The translations under genes were made by a program, and so were the position numbers. A DNA stretch of 64,000 bases from Pirellulimonas nuda (GTDB taxonomy: Bacteria > Planctomycetota > Planctomycetia > Pirellulales > Lacipirellulaceae): assembly GCF_007750855.1 (NCBI RefSeq), contig NZ_CP036291.1, positions 3,100,001-3,164,000 on the forward strand, read 5' to 3'. Below are positions 1 through 10,202 of the stretch, one piece after another. The notes beneath the pieces are model-generated. The model worked only from the letters and a program-made list of their open reading frames with translations, ran no database searches and was not told the DNA's origin. The first letter of the stretch is position 1, and each line of letters opens with the position of its first letter.

Positions 1-3000
1 TAGAACGCACGCAGCCGGAACCCCAGCAGCTCCCAGGCGATGCAACGGACTATCGGATCGGAGCCGGACAGGCGGTAAAAATCGAAGGAGACCGGCCGGG
101 CAGGTTCGCTGCGGGCCGCGGTCGCAAGCAGCCCGTCGAGTTCTATCAGGAACGCATCGACGAACTTCGGGTCGTCGAGCGACCACGCGACGTAGACCGG
201 CGCGCTGAGCGAGTTCACGACCGGCACGAGCATCAAGAGTTCGGACCGCAGCCAGCCCGATCGGTCCGCCAGCAGTCGGCCCGCGAACCGCAGGGAGTTG
301 AAGCTGAATGCGGGCCGGGCGTCGCAGACATGGAAGCTGACATGCCGGCCCAGCCCTTGGCGGGCGAGTTTGACGATGTCGAGCCGCGCGCTGTCATTGT
401 CCGACACTCCGAGGGAGCGGAGCCAGTCCCGCACCGTGCTCTCTCGCAGGGCGGGCCGAGGACGTGGACGCGGACGCACGGCGCGGCTGCGCCGAATTCC
501 TTCCCCACCGTTGTAGGTGGCGTAGGCCAGGAACTCTTCTGCCGGGATATCCGGAGGCAGGACCAGAACGGCGCCGTCGGCAAACACCACGGCGAGTCCC
601 TCTTCCCCGATCGCCCCAACCGACGCCAACGGGTCCGCAGGATCCAGCGGCAGGTCGGCGGGCTTCGTCCAGGGCACTGCCCGCGCCCTCCCGGCGTCGA
701 CGGCCAGCAGCGTGTTGGAGAGCCCGTCGGTGATCTGCCTGAGTTGCAGGCCCCGCGGCTTAGCGTTCAAGAGACCCTTGCCGCTCAAGCCGAGGATGCT
801 CGTGTCGCTGCCCCGATCGCCGTAGACGGCGGGCATCTGGTTGAGAAGCTCCTGGTTGTGCGGGCTGTCCCACGGCTCGTCGAGCCGGAACCGGTCGTAC
901 AGCGCCTGCTCCTCGAGGTAGGGCAGGATGTGCACGCGCCAGCTCAGCCCGGCGCCCTGGGGGGCCCGCGGCGGGAGCCGGCGATTGGCGGACTCGAAAT
1001 TAAGCACCGCGAGTCCTATCTGCCTTAGGTTGGCGAGCGTGTCGCTGCCTCCGGGCCGGGCGTCCGCCACAAACAGGCCGTCCTTCTTCAGCGTCGCCCC
1101 GACGCTCAGCACAACCCGTTCCGACACGGGCGCTCGGGTAATGGAGGCCGGCGGACCCCCCAGGACCTGCGCAGCGGCGGAGTAGATGCTGTTGTCCAAC
1201 AGCGGCAGCACGACCGTTTCGACGCGTGAGGCGTCGGGGGCGTGGCGGATCCGGATCGCGATCGGGTCGAAGAAGGTCCGCCAGTACTGGTTGTACTCGG
1301 CAAGGAACGCATCGTAGAGCTGCTTCTCGGCGTGCGTAACGCGCTGCGCGGCGGTCTCGATCCCGGGCGCCATGCAGTGGGCGCAGCCGTGGTGGGTGCA
1401 GCGGGTCGTCTGCCCCCCGTCTTGCAGCGCGTATTGGCCCCCGTCGGGGCAGCGGATCGAGCCGTTGATGAACCCGTCGGGGAGGCATCCGCTGCGGACC
1501 AGCTGCGCGACGCTCGTCGGGCGGACGCCGTGCTCGGTGAGGTAGAGCAGCGTGGCGTAGTGGACCATCTGCAGGTGGGCGTAGCACTGCCGGCGACGCA
1601 TCTCGGTGATCTTCGAAGCGGGCCCCATCAGCCGTCGGATGAAGGGGTCCGAGAGGTAGACCAGCACGTCTTCCTCCTCGGCGCCGTACGCGTACACCGT
1701 CCGCACATAGCGGAACTCGGCGCTAGCGCCGAGCGACGCGCGGCCCGCGGGGGCCCCGCCCTGGTCGGCGCCGACCATCGTGTCGATCAACTGCTGCATC
1801 GCGAGCAAGGAGTTGCTGCGGAGGTGTACGTCGTCCCGCGGGTAGGCGGTGAAGGCGTGGACGCTGCGGTCGGAGGTGGTCACGTGGGTGTAGGCGACCC
1901 CGGCGTACTGGCCGTGTGAGACCCGGGCGCTCGGGTGGCTCCGACGCGCGGCGGCGAGCCCCTGGTCCAGCAGCCGCCGTGCGTCGCTCCCGGGCTCGAA
2001 TCGGACCAATAGAGTTACGTCGCTCCCTTCGTGCAGGTAGAGGTCGCTGCCGACGACCGCGACCTCGTCCGCAGCGTCGCTCAATTGTTGCAGCGATTGA
2101 GGGTCGAACTCGCAGCCGAGCTGAACGAGCACCCGGCGGAGGAGCGCCGCTTGGCCCCCCTGGTCGAACGTTTGCTGCATCAGCTCCGACGACCACGCCT
2201 GGTAGTCGCCGGCGATCGAGAGCAGCTTGGTCAGCGACCGGGCGTGCACGAAGTAAAAGTCGTTGGGGACGCAGCGGGCCAGCTCCGAGACACGGGGCGA
2301 TCGCCCCGCGAGCATCTCCTCGAACGGGTGGCCCTTGATGGTCGGTCCCTGCAGCGTGGCGACGTCGATGTTCGCCGCTGTCGGCATTGCGGTGCGGGGC
2401 GGCGCCCCTTGAGCGATCGCGCGCCAGTCGACCGGTTGACCGTCGTTTGGTTGGAGCAGCCTGCCGAGCCTCTCGTCCCCCAGCGTCCTAGGGAAGCTGC
2501 GCGGCGAGCCGTCGACCATCGCCGCGTCGACCCAGTCCGAGTCGCCGAAAACGGTCTTCACCACCAGCGTACCGAGGTCGACCGCAATGTCCTGCGGCTT
2601 CGTCCACGGGACGGCCTTGGCGGCCTCGACCTTCAGCAGCAAGATCGTGTTGGAAGTTCCGTCGACGATCCGCCGGAGGTTGGCCCCCTGCGGCCCGGCG
2701 AAGACGGTCCCTTCCCCGGTCGGTACCTGGAACGTGGTGGTGGCGCCGTCCCCTGCTGCGTCGCTCGACGCCCGGTAGGCGTCGGGCATCTGTGCGAGGA
2801 GCGGCTTGTTGTGCGGGCTGTCCCACGGTTCGTCGAGCCGGAACCGGTCGTAGAGGGCCGTCTCGCCCAAGAAGGGGAGCAGGTGGACCCGCCAGCTCAA
2901 GAGCGCCGCGCCGCGGTCGTCGTGCGAGGCCGCCGCCGGCAGGCGGCGATGCGTCGACTCGTAGTTGAGCATCGCCAGGGTCAGCTGCTGCAACTGCTGT

Positions 3001-3461
3001 CGGTCGTGGGGGCTCCCGTTGAAGGTCGGGCCGGCTTGCCCGCGACGCCGGGGGTCGGGCGCTCCGCTGGCTAGGTCGCCGGTCATCGTGTCGAGCTGCA
3101 GGCTCTCCTGGACCGCGAGGGCACCGGAGGTGAAGTTCAACAGGTCGACCGCTTCTCGGCGCCCCCGCCCGCCAAGCCCGAACGCATCGCGCCGCTGCAG
3201 CAGTGTCGTGACCCGTCCGAACTCATCCGGGCCGGCGCGACCCGCTAGCTGCAGTGCGACAAACTGCGCGTACGGGTCGTCGGGGTAGAGCCGCAGGCGC
3301 CGCTCGGCGGACTCCAGCGAGACCGGTTGGGACGCCGGCGGCGCCTGGGCCGACAGCGGCGTAGCAGTCGCAAGCAGCAGGCAGGCGCCCAACAGCAGGA
3401 TTGCGGAGCGCAGGGCGGGCTCGGTCTGAGAGAGGGCGTGAGGCGAGACTCGGCGAAGCAT
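1..3461 (-). CDS. Large secreted protein with two DUF1559-like segments (3' end outside window)
   Basis: A single reading frame runs from an ATG at 3461 to the window edge without a stop in the stretches I translated, so at least 1153 residues are present and the C-terminus is missing. The first 40 residues form a signal peptide (hydrophobic run then an Ala-Gln-Ala-like cleavage region). Around residues 160-310 and again around 820-960 there is a DUF1559-type block: a line like TLAMLNYESTHRRLP, then LSWRVHLLPFL, then LYDRFRLDEPWDSPHN. DUF1559 is a planctomycete-specific domain, usually behind a type IV pilin-like N-terminus, which is absent here. The middle part is unrecognised. The duplicated block suggests internal duplication. 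Function unknown; probably periplasmic or exported. Overlapping plus-strand frames here are shadows. Confidence 0.8.
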   Translation of the reverse strand, partial: MLRRVSPHALSQTEPALRSAILLLGACLLLATATPLSAQAPPASQPVSLESAERRLRLYPDDPYAQFVALQLAGRAGPDEFGRVTTLLQRRDAFGLGGRGRREAVDLLNFTSGALAVQESLQLDTMTGDLASGAPDPRRRGQAGPTFNGSPHDRQQLQQLTLAMLNYESTHRRLPAAASHDDRGAALLSWRVHLLPFLGETALYDRFRLDEPWDSPHNKPLLAQMPDAYRASSDAAGDGATTTFQVPTGEGTVFAGPQGANLRRIVDGTSNTILLLKVEAAKAVPWTKPQDIAVDLGTLVVKTVFGDSDWVDAAMVDGSPRSFPRTLGDERLGRLLQPNDGQPVDWRAIAQGAPPRTAMPTAANIDVATLQGPTIKGHPFEEMLAGRSPRVSELARCVPNDFYFVHARSLTKLLSIAGDYQAWSSELMQQTFDQGGQAALLRRVLVQLGCEFDPQSLQQLSDAADEVAVVGSDLYLHEGSDVTLLVRFEPGSDARRLLDQGLAAARRSHPSARVSHGQYAGVAYTHVTTSDRSVHAFTAYPRDDVHLRSNSLLAMQQLIDTMVGADQGGAPAGRASLGASAEFRYVRTVYAYGAEEEDVLVYLSDPFIRRLMGPASKITEMRRRQCYAHLQMVHYATLLYLTEHGVRPTSVAQLVRSGCLPDGFINGSIRCPDGGQYALQDGGQTTRCTHHGCAHCMAPGIETAAQRVTHAEKQLYDAFLAEYNQYWRTFFDPIAIRIRHAPDASRVETVVLPLLDNSIYSAAAQVLGGPPASITRAPVSERVVLSVGATLKKDGLFVADARPGGSDTLANLRQIGLAVLNFESANRRLPPRAPQGAGLSWRVHILPYLEEQALYDRFRLDEPWDSPHNQELLNQMPAVYGDRGSDTSILGLSGKGLLNAKPRGLQLRQITDGLSNTLLAVDAGRARAVPWTKPADLPLDPADPLASVGAIGEEGLAVVFADGAVLVLPPDIPAEEFLAYATYNGGEGIRRSRAVRPRPRPRPALRESTVRDWLRSLGVSDNDSARLDIVKLARQGLGRHVSFHVCDARPAFSFNSLRFAGRLLADRSGWLRSELLMLVPVVNSLSAPVYVAWSLDDPKFVDAFLIELDGLLATAARSEPARPVSFDFYRLSGSDPIVRCIAWELLGFRLRAF

Positions 3462-3648
3462 GATTGGTTCCTCTTCGGGGGATCGATTGTCGAGGTCGCG
3501 TCCGGTCGGTCTCGCCCCCCGGGCGAGACCGCACAACGGGCGTCGAGCGCCCCTACCCAACAAGGCGTGAAGAGGGGGCTCAGTATAACGGCAATACCGG
3601 CCGATTCCCCAGAAACTCCGGAATGTCTGCCGCGGCGACCGGGGGGGC

Positions 3649-5304
3649 CTACAAGAACTGGTTGAGCACCCGCAGCCGGCGTACCTGGAAGCCGACCACC
3701 AGGGCGGTGACGACCAACAACGCGGCGAAGATGATCGCGTGGTGCAGCGGCTGGGCAAGCTCGGGACTCAGCCACAAGAGCGCCGCGTAGCCCGCCAGGC
3801 AGGCGCAGGCCGCGGCCGCCACGAGCCGCTCGCGCACCCACAGCCCCGACGCGGCGATCAGCGCCGGGTAGGCCGCGAGCAGCGTTTCTCGGGGGGGCTC
3901 CGACAGACAGATGAGCGTCGTAATGAACAGGGCGTCGAGCACCACCCAGGCGGTCAGCGCCGCGTTCTTGCGGTCCTCCTGCTGCTGCGCCCACTGCAAC
4001 GCAAATGCGATTAGGAACCAGACGCCCAGCAGGGCCTCGATGACCACAAAGTTGGTGTTGCCGGCGCCGGTGAGGTTCCGCGTCGCAACGACCAGGGCGA
4101 CCGCGAGCAGGATGGCGCCGTGGGCGAGCAGGGCCGGGCGCCGCCGTACGTTCCTGCGGAGCGACTGCGACAGCCCATCCATGCGGGTTTCGATCGGCTC
4201 GCCCCGCACGAAACGTTCAAGGTCGCCGGCGAGCTCCGCGGCCGACGCGTAGCGGTCCTCGGGTCGTTTCTCGAGGCACCGCATGCAGATCTGCTGGAGC
4301 TCGGGGTCGACGTCGCGGCGGAGCCTGCGGGGCGGGACCGGTTCCCCCTCCAGGACCCGCAGGATGGTCTCCACGAAGTTCTCCCCGACAAACGGCGGGC
4401 GCCCGACGAGCATCTCGTACAGGATCGCGCCGACGCTGTACACGTCCGACAGCGGCGAGACGACCCGGATCATCCCGCTGGCCTGCTCGGGCGACATGTA
4501 GCTGGCGGTGCCCAGCACGTCCCCTGTGCGTGTGCAGCCGGAGTCGGCTTCGAACAGCTTGGCCAGGCCGAAGTCAGTCAGGCAGGGGCGGTCCGCGTCG
4601 TCGAACATGATGTTTGACGGCTTCAGGTCGCGATGGATCACCCCCCGCTGGTGGAGGTGGTCGACCGCCCTAGCGACCTCCAGGGCGATCTGAGCCGCGT
4701 CTTCTCGGATGCGGCCGTCACACTTGAGGCGCTGGGCCAGGCTCCCGCCGGGCATGTACTCCATCGCGATGTAGTGCATCCCCGCGGCGAACCCGACGTC
4801 GTGGATCGCGACCACGTTGGGGTGCCGGAGGCACGCCGCCGCCTGGGCCTCTTGATGGAAGCGGCGGACCTGATCCTCGGTCGCCATCCCGCCGCCGAGG
4901 ATGATCTTCACCGCGACCTCGCGCTGCAAATCGGGCTGTTCGGCCCGGAACACCGCGCCCATGCCGCCGCGGCCGACCTGCTCCAGCAGGCGGTACTTTC
5001 CGAAGGGCAGCGGGCCGTCCGTCAACCGCAGCGCGGAAGGCGACAGGGTGGTCTGGGTGTCGTAGGTCCGCGTGGGCGAGTCGACATCCGGCAGGACCGG
5101 CGCCGAGAGGCGTTCCAGCCTTCCCAGGCGGAGCAGGCACTGCAACGCGGCGTTGTGGTGAGTGTGGTCCGCCAGCAGCCGACGGCAGGCCTGCTCGTCG
5201 CCGGCGTCGATCGCCTGCTGAAAACGATCCAAGAGCTCGAAGTTCTCCTGCTCCTGGGGAGAGCGTTCTTGCTCGTCGCGACCGTCGCTGGAACTAGGGG
5301 GCAC
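3649..5304 (-). CDS. Membrane-anchored Ser/Thr protein kinase (Pkn2/Hanks type)
   Basis: 551 residues. An acidic N-terminal segment is followed by a full Hanks kinase domain: glycine loop GRGGMG at 111-116, catalytic Lys 133, HRDLKPSN at 224-231, DFG at 244-246, then GTASYMSPEQ. After residue about 385 several hydrophobic stretches predict three to four membrane helices, with a short tail. All catalytic residues are present, so it should phosphorylate Ser/Thr on cytoplasmic partners, with the membrane part perhaps sensing. It overlaps the upstream ECF sigma gene by 11 bp. This sigma-kinase pairing is a standard planctomycete arrangement, in which the kinase probably acts on the sigma/anti-sigma circuit (inference). 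Confidence 0.93.
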   Translation of the reverse strand: MPPSSSDGRDEQERSPQEQENFELLDRFQQAIDAGDEQACRRLLADHTHHNAALQCLLRLGRLERLSAPVLPDVDSPTRTYDTQTTLSPSALRLTDGPLPFGKYRLLEQVGRGGMGAVFRAEQPDLQREVAVKIILGGGMATEDQVRRFHQEAQAAACLRHPNVVAIHDVGFAAGMHYIAMEYMPGGSLAQRLKCDGRIREDAAQIALEVARAVDHLHQRGVIHRDLKPSNIMFDDADRPCLTDFGLAKLFEADSGCTRTGDVLGTASYMSPEQASGMIRVVSPLSDVYSVGAILYEMLVGRPPFVGENFVETILRVLEGEPVPPRRLRRDVDPELQQICMRCLEKRPEDRYASAAELAGDLERFVRGEPIETRMDGLSQSLRRNVRRRPALLAHGAILLAVALVVATRNLTGAGNTNFVVIEALLGVWFLIAFALQWAQQQEDRKNAALTAWVVLDALFITTLICLSEPPRETLLAAYPALIAASGLWVRERLVAAAACACLAGYAALLWLSPELAQPLHHAIIFAALLVVTALVVGFQVRRLRVLNQFL

Positions 5305-5947
5305 CGGACACCCCCTTCTCCGCGAGCCGCAGACGCAGCTGGTCGACGGCCCGGGCCCACAGCACCTGGACCGCGGGGCGGGAGCGGTCCATCCGCTGGG
5401 CCACCTCGGCGAACGGCAGACGCAGCAGGCTCCTGCAGATGAGGACCTGCTGGTGGTCGTCAGAGAGCTCGGTGATCGCGTCGGCGAGCAGCAGCTCTTC
5501 TTCCCCGCGCGCCGCGATCTCCGAGGGGGTCTCGTCGTCGAGAAGCGGCCGGTCGGCAGGCACCCAATCGTCAGGGGCTCGGTTCCCGCGGCCTTGGGAC
5601 GCCGGCCGGACCTCGCGGCTCACACTCCGGCAGTCGGCCAAGCGGTAGAACCGTGTTGCGTCCACGGCGTTGCGGCTCACGATCTGCCGCAGCCACCCGA
5701 GGAACTCCGCCGTGGTTTCGCCTCGGAAGCCCCGCAGGCCCTGCCACGCGTCCAGCAGCGAATGCTGGGCGACGTCCGACGCGTCGAGCTTGGCGAGCAA
5801 GTCGCGAGGCAGGTGCTGACGGGCGACCACTCGCGCAAAGCCCCGGCACCGCTCGAGCAGCCGCGCCTGGGCCGCGGCGTCCCCGTCCCGCGCGGCCGCG
5901 ATCACGCTGGTCAGTTGGCCGGTCGTGGCGGGCTGGTTCACAGACAC
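5294..5947 (-). CDS. ECF-type RNA polymerase sigma factor, planctomycete class
   Basis: I start it at the GTG at 5947 (217 residues) because GGAAGGAG lies 7 nt upstream; a longer frame to 6271 lacks family-like sequence. Region 2 is seen as LDASDVAQHSLLDAW and FLGWLRQIVSRNAVD, and region 4 as LSDDHQQVLICRSLLRLPFAEVAQRM followed by a helix-turn-helix. Between them is a linker rich in charged residues. It should direct RNA polymerase to its own regulon. It is co-transcribed with, and overlaps, the downstream kinase gene, which suggests control by phosphorylation. Its promoter must lie in the 500 bp upstream. Confidence 0.9.
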   Translation of the reverse strand: MSVNQPATTGQLTSVIAAARDGDAAAQARLLERCRGFARVVARQHLPRDLLAKLDASDVAQHSLLDAWQGLRGFRGETTAEFLGWLRQIVSRNAVDATRFYRLADCRSVSREVRPASQGRGNRAPDDWVPADRPLLDDETPSEIAARGEEELLLADAITELSDDHQQVLICRSLLRLPFAEVAQRMDRSRPAVQVLWARAVDQLRLRLAEKGVSGAP

Positions 5948-6447
5948 GCGGCGTCTCCTTCCGCTACCATGGGACGGCCCCTGCGTCGCAGGCGCACGGT
6001 CTAGTCTAGCCGAATCGATCGCTCCAAGGGGGGAGGCGCCCCGCCACCGGCGAAGTGCGCCGGGGGGCGAGCAAAGTCCCCCCGCTTCAGTTGCCGAGCA
6101 CAAAAATTGGCTGAAGTTGGAGAACCCAGGGCGAGTTTTAGTCGCGGCAAGGTCGCGGAGGTGTTCGGCCAGAACCCACACCGTCTGCAGTTCGCGGCGA
6201 TCTCTAGCCGCGCAGGCTGATTCAACTTTGGTCAGCTGGCCCGTCGGGCTCCAAAGGAGGTGGGCTGCCACCGCAGCGGGTTTGGTTGGCGCGGATTTCG
6301 CTGGGGTTGGTCCACCCGCTGAAGCTTGAGCACGGCGCTCGAAGTCCTGCTAGGGACTTGAGTTAACATGCGATCGCCCTGCTCGGACGGCTGCGACCAC
6401 TTGACTCCGTCCTCACCAGTAAATCGCTGTCAGCTCACTACCAGTAG
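5948..6447. other. Intergenic gap with a fragment of a dispersed repeat
   Basis: Between the sigma gene and the antiporter gene I see no gene with family resemblance. Positions 6229-6285 resemble the end of a dispersed intergenic repeat present more fully near 38.4-38.6 kb: both carry a CTCCAAAGGAGGTG(A/G)GCTGC core followed by CACCGC-like sequence. The rest is unremarkable. Confidence 0.45.
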
Positions 6448-7938
6448 CTAATCGGCGTCTGTTTTGCTCTGCCCCGCGAGACCCAGCCGGCTCAGCATCG
6501 GCCCCATAGTCAGCCCACCGACGAGGATCGAGAAGGCGACGACGACGTAGGTCATGGTCAGGAGGAGTTCGCCGACGTTGTCGTACTGCGATTGCCTGGC
6601 GTGGATCTCTTCCTTGAGCGATAGCGCGAGTGCAACACTGATCCCGCCGCGCAGGCCGCCCCAGGTCATGACCTTGATCGCGTGCGGCGTGAATTCTCGG
6701 CCGGTCGCTTCCTTCAAGGCGGTCACTACCGTGCCAACGGACAGGAATCTCGCCAGCAGCACAGCGGGGATCGCCAGAGCCCCGGCCAGCAGATACTGCT
6801 CCTTGAACGACAGCACCAAGACCTCCAGTCCGATTAGCACAAACAGCACCGCGTTCAGCAGTTCGTCCACCAACTCCCAGAACGTGTCCAGGTGCTCGCG
6901 CGTTTTGTCGGACATCGCCAGCGTTCGGCCATGGTTACCCAGGATCAGCCCCGCGACCACCATCGCCAGCGGCCCGGACAGGTGAAGCTTCATCGCCAGC
7001 GCATACCCGCCCGTCACTACCGCCAGCGAAAGCAATATCTCGGTCGCGTAGTGATCAATTGATCGCAATAGGAAGAACGCGAGCAGTCCCAGTACAAAGC
7101 CCAATGTAATCCCGCCGCCGACTTCGAGGGCGAAGAGCTTGGCGACGTTAATCGCTTGCGTCTCTGTATTCCTGATGCCTTCTTGAACATCGTGCGGATG
7201 TTTGCGTTCGAGTTGTGCCGCATCGATTGGTTCGTCAAGTAGGACGGTTAGTGGATTGCCATTGGCATCGGGGTGTATGCCGAAATCTTCTTCGATCTGC
7301 TCAACGACGCCATTGAATTCAGCCTTCTTCTTTGGGTCTTCATGCGACTCCCCATGCCCACCCAACCCCGCGATGCCCAAGAGCGCAATAAACACCACCA
7401 CGCCCACGCCATCGTTAAACAGCGACTCACCCGCGATCTTGGTCTCCAGCGACTTGGGTGCGCCAAGGCTCTTGACGATCCCCAAGACCGCGATCGGGTC
7501 GGTAGGCGCAACGATCGAGCCAAAAATCAGGCAGTAGATGAAGCGGACCTCGATGCCGAGCCAGCCCGTGATGACGTAGGTGAGCCCGCCGACAATGAAC
7601 GTCGTGGCGAGGACGCCGACGGTTGCGAGCAGGACGATGACCGCGGTTTGTTGCTTGAGGTCGTTGAGGTTGACATGCAACGCCCCGGCAAAGAGCAGGT
7701 AGCCGAGCATGCCCTGCATCAGCGTCTGGTCGAAGTCGATCGAGCCGATGAGCGTCTCGGTTGAGGTGAGCACGCCCGCCCCCGGTACGATCCAATCAAT
7801 CAGCAGCAGCGCGACCGCGTGCAGCATGGCCAGCAGCATCAAGCCCACCGTCGTCGGCAGCTTGAGCAGTTTGTGGTTGATGAACGCGAAGGCCGCTGCG
7901 AGGGCCACGAGGATGCCGGCGATATCGAAGAAGCTCAT
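6448..7938 (-). CDS. Cation:proton antiporter, CPA1 (NhaP/NHE-like)
   Basis: I start at ATG 7938 (496 residues), where the first membrane helix begins ([19 protein letters not shown]); the longer frame to 8196 adds an arginine-rich stretch that does not look coding. About a dozen hydrophobic helices follow. The CPA1 signatures [14 protein letters not shown] and [17 protein letters not shown] are intact and contain the ion-binding aspartates, and [18 protein letters not shown] matches the late conserved helix. An unusual charged loop of roughly 75 residues, starting [13 protein letters not shown], interrupts the helices after the LFNDG helix. It should exchange Na+ (or K+) for H+ across the inner membrane. 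It is a single gene, bordered upstream by an ISAs1 element. Confidence 0.92.
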   Translation of the reverse strand: MSFFDIAGILVALAAAFAFINHKLLKLPTTVGLMLLAMLHAVALLLIDWIVPGAGVLTSTETLIGSIDFDQTLMQGMLGYLLFAGALHVNLNDLKQQTAVIVLLATVGVLATTFIVGGLTYVITGWLGIEVRFIYCLIFGSIVAPTDPIAVLGIVKSLGAPKSLETKIAGESLFNDGVGVVVFIALLGIAGLGGHGESHEDPKKKAEFNGVVEQIEEDFGIHPDANGNPLTVLLDEPIDAAQLERKHPHDVQEGIRNTETQAINVAKLFALEVGGGITLGFVLGLLAFFLLRSIDHYATEILLSLAVVTGGYALAMKLHLSGPLAMVVAGLILGNHGRTLAMSDKTREHLDTFWELVDELLNAVLFVLIGLEVLVLSFKEQYLLAGALAIPAVLLARFLSVGTVVTALKEATGREFTPHAIKVMTWGGLRGGISVALALSLKEEIHARQSQYDNVGELLLTMTYVVVAFSILVGGLTMGPMLSRLGLAGQSKTDAD

Positions 7939-8199
7939 GCCCTGCTTTATACGGTACTTCGCCCGAGGAAGAAAATGTGGAGCACTTTCTGACCGTCTGC
8001 CAATACGTCGAACGCCGATACCGCATCTGCCAAACTTGGTCAAGCGAGCGACCCGTTGTTTCAGTCGGAGCTGGATGCAGTCCGGCGCTGCGCCCAACGT
8101 GGGTGTCCGTTGAAGGGTGAAGGCTGGGTTGAATCGTTCCCGCGCCGCTTGAATCTGCAGTCCACCATGCGTCCTCGAGGAAGGCCACGGCTCCAAGTG

Positions 8200-9460
8200 C
8201 AGGGCGATTGCACGTTAACTCATGCCCCGCAGAGCACTTCGAGTCGGTACTGATCGCTCCATGCCGCGGTGAGGCGTTTGTTCTTTACGCCGAGCTTTCG
8301 GGAGGTGTTGTTCTTGAGGAGGCTCAGCGCCGTTCTGCGCAGCAGGCTGAGGTTGGCGTCGGCGTGTCCCTTGCGGACGCGGCATTGGTCTTCGCCGAAC
8401 GTCACGTCGAGCTGCCAGTGGAGTGAGTTCTCGATCCCCCAGTGGCCGCGCACCGCCTCGGCGAACCTCTTGCCGCTCACGTAGCGGCTGGTGATGTAGT
8501 AGCGTGTGTCGAATGTCTGTGCGCCGTCGCCATGGGTGGTGATGCGGACCGCCATGCCGATCGCCTTGAGCCCACGCCACTTCTCACGCTCGGGAAACCC
8601 CTCCGGCAGCTTCGTCAGGTAGTAGTAACGGTCTTCCTCGCGGCCGTGCCCCTTCTCGTGCGACTCGTGCCGTCGGCACGCCACGTTCCGGCAGTCGTCT
8701 TCCAGTTGCGCGGTGAAGAACGCATCGATCGCTTCGCACAAGTTCGGCTGGTTCCCCTTGGTCGCCAGCACGTAGTCGCCGCCCCCTTCGACGATCCGCT
8801 CGGCGATCTCCCGTTGACACCCCATCGCGTCGATGGTCACCAAACACCCCTTGATTTCCAGCATCTCAAGCAGCCTTGGGATGGCTGTGATCTCGTTGCT
8901 CTTGGCGTCGGTGACGACCTGCCCCAGGGCGATATGATTGGCGGTCGCCCAGGCGCTCACCATGTGGATCGCCGCCTTGCTGCTCGCTGCGTCGGAGCTG
9001 CTCCGCAGCGTCTTACCATCGATCGCGATCACCTGGCCGTCGGTGACCTCATGCAGCGCGGTGACCCAGCTCAAGAAGCACTTCTCGAACTCGGCCGGGT
9101 TGAGGGCCGCGAAGACCGCGTTGAAGCGGTCGTGCGAAGGCACGCCCGCCGACAGGTCCAAGAACTTCGCCAGCCACCCTCTCTTCTCCCTCGACCACGC
9201 GGCGATCGACACGAAGTCGTCCGCCCCGCTTAGGACCGCGCACAACGCCATCACCACAACGTTCACCAACGGGTAGATCGGCTCACGCCGACGCGGATCG
9301 GTTAGCCCCTCGAAATGCCTCGCGATCCCTGCCTCGGAAACCTCGGCCACAACAATCCCTCCGGCAAGAACGCAAACATGACGCAAGCGGCGCTCCCAAC
9401 GAAATCATGTTCGACTCGCCGTAAGTCTCGCAGACTACCCAGCGTGGCGCAATCGCCCTG
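8200..9460. mobile_element. ISAs1-family insertion sequence
   Basis: A 1261-bp element. Its outer ends are matching inverted repeats: CAGGGCGATTGCAC at 8200 and, on the other strand, CAGGGCGATTGCGC reading inward from 9460. Inside is one transposase gene on the minus strand. I find no matching direct repeats outside the ends, so the target duplication is lost or the element was rearranged after insertion. It lies between the antiporter promoter and a lone ECF sigma gene, where a partner kinase gene might be expected. Confidence 0.85.
8220..9386 (-). CDS. ISAs1 family DDE transposase
   Basis: 388 residues, full length for the family. The N-terminal DUF4338-like part (FEGLTDPRRREPIYPLVNVV) and the DDE core (VIAIDGKTLRSS, LVTIDAMGCQREIAERI, RGHWGIENSLHWQLDVTF) are all present, giving the Asp, Asp and Glu residues of the active site. 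No frameshift is seen, so the element may be active. It occupies nearly all of the insertion sequence. Confidence 0.95.
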   Translation of the reverse strand: MRHVCVLAGGIVVAEVSEAGIARHFEGLTDPRRREPIYPLVNVVVMALCAVLSGADDFVSIAAWSREKRGWLAKFLDLSAGVPSHDRFNAVFAALNPAEFEKCFLSWVTALHEVTDGQVIAIDGKTLRSSSDAASSKAAIHMVSAWATANHIALGQVVTDAKSNEITAIPRLLEMLEIKGCLVTIDAMGCQREIAERIVEGGGDYVLATKGNQPNLCEAIDAFFTAQLEDDCRNVACRRHESHEKGHGREEDRYYYLTKLPEGFPEREKWRGLKAIGMAVRITTHGDGAQTFDTRYYITSRYVSGKRFAEAVRGHWGIENSLHWQLDVTFGEDQCRVRKGHADANLSLLRRTALSLLKNNTSRKLGVKNKRLTAAWSDQYRLEVLCGA

Positions 9461-9638
9461 GGATGAGGGTCAATTGCTCCACAACGGCATGCGGATTCCG
9501 CTAGGGGCGTGTCCCCAAGAAAAGCTAGAGCTCAGATGGATTTCGAATGATTGCGGCAAGAGGCCTGCGCCGCGTCGATTCGTGCGACGCGGCGCAGACG
9601 AGAAGTTTCGTGTGGTCGGCCAGAAGCGGAAGGCAGAC

Positions 9639-10202
9639 TTAGCGTTCGTCCGTGCCGTAATGCACCGCAAACCACGACCGGATGTAGTCCCAGTGCCGGT
9701 ACGCGACCTTGCGAGAGAGCCCCATCGACCGCCCCGCCTCGGCGACTGAGAGGCCCGCAAAGACAAGGATCTTGAGCATCTCGGCGGCCTGCTCATCGGT
9801 CTCGGCCAGCCGATCGATCGCTTCGTGCAGATCGATCAGCGTGGCCGGGTCGGCCGTCAGGCCGGCTAGGTCGCCGAGTCCGCTAGCGCGTTTCATCGAG
9901 CCGCCACGCTTGAGGGCCAGCCGCTGTCGGGCGTGGTCAACAAGGATTCGGCGCATCGCCTCGGCCGCCGCTGAGAAGAATTGGGCGCGGCTATCCCATC
10001 TGCGCTCGGCATCAAAGCCGACCAGACGCAGGTAAACCTCATGAACCAACGCCGTTGAAGATAGCGTGTGGTCGGCGCGTTCGTGGCTCAGTTTTGCCGC
10101 TGCGAGACGTCGTAACTCCTCGTACACGGCTGGGTAGAGCTCGGTCCTGGCATTGCTATCGCCTTGGTCGATCTGCTGCAGGATCTGAGTGACATCCGTC
10201 AT
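9639..10202 (-). CDS. ECF sigma factor of the TIGR02999 (Sig-70_X6) type
   Basis: 187 residues starting MTDVTQILQQIDQGD, typical for this planctomycete/acidobacterial ECF group. LYPAVYEELRRLAAAKL, TALVHEVYLRL and RAQFFSAAAEAMRRILVDHAR are the group's conserved lines; region 4 (AEMLKILVFAGLSVAEAGRSMGLS) is a helix-turn-helix. Relatives are usually followed by a Ser/Thr kinase gene, but here the next gene downstream is the ISAs1 transposase, so the partner is absent or elsewhere. A 12-bp perfect palindrome (GAACGATCGTTC, 10241-10252) lies just upstream of the start and could be an operator. Confidence 0.93.
   Translation of the reverse strand: MTDVTQILQQIDQGDSNARTELYPAVYEELRRLAAAKLSHERADHTLSSTALVHEVYLRLVGFDAERRWDSRAQFFSAAAEAMRRILVDHARQRLALKRGGSMKRASGLGDLAGLTADPATLIDLHEAIDRLAETDEQAAEMLKILVFAGLSVAEAGRSMGLSRKVAYRHWDYIRSWFAVHYGTDER

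Noticed and set aside
2031..3074. A 347-codon plus-strand frame
   Set aside because: Antisense to the DUF1559-type protein, whose sequence is clearly coding.
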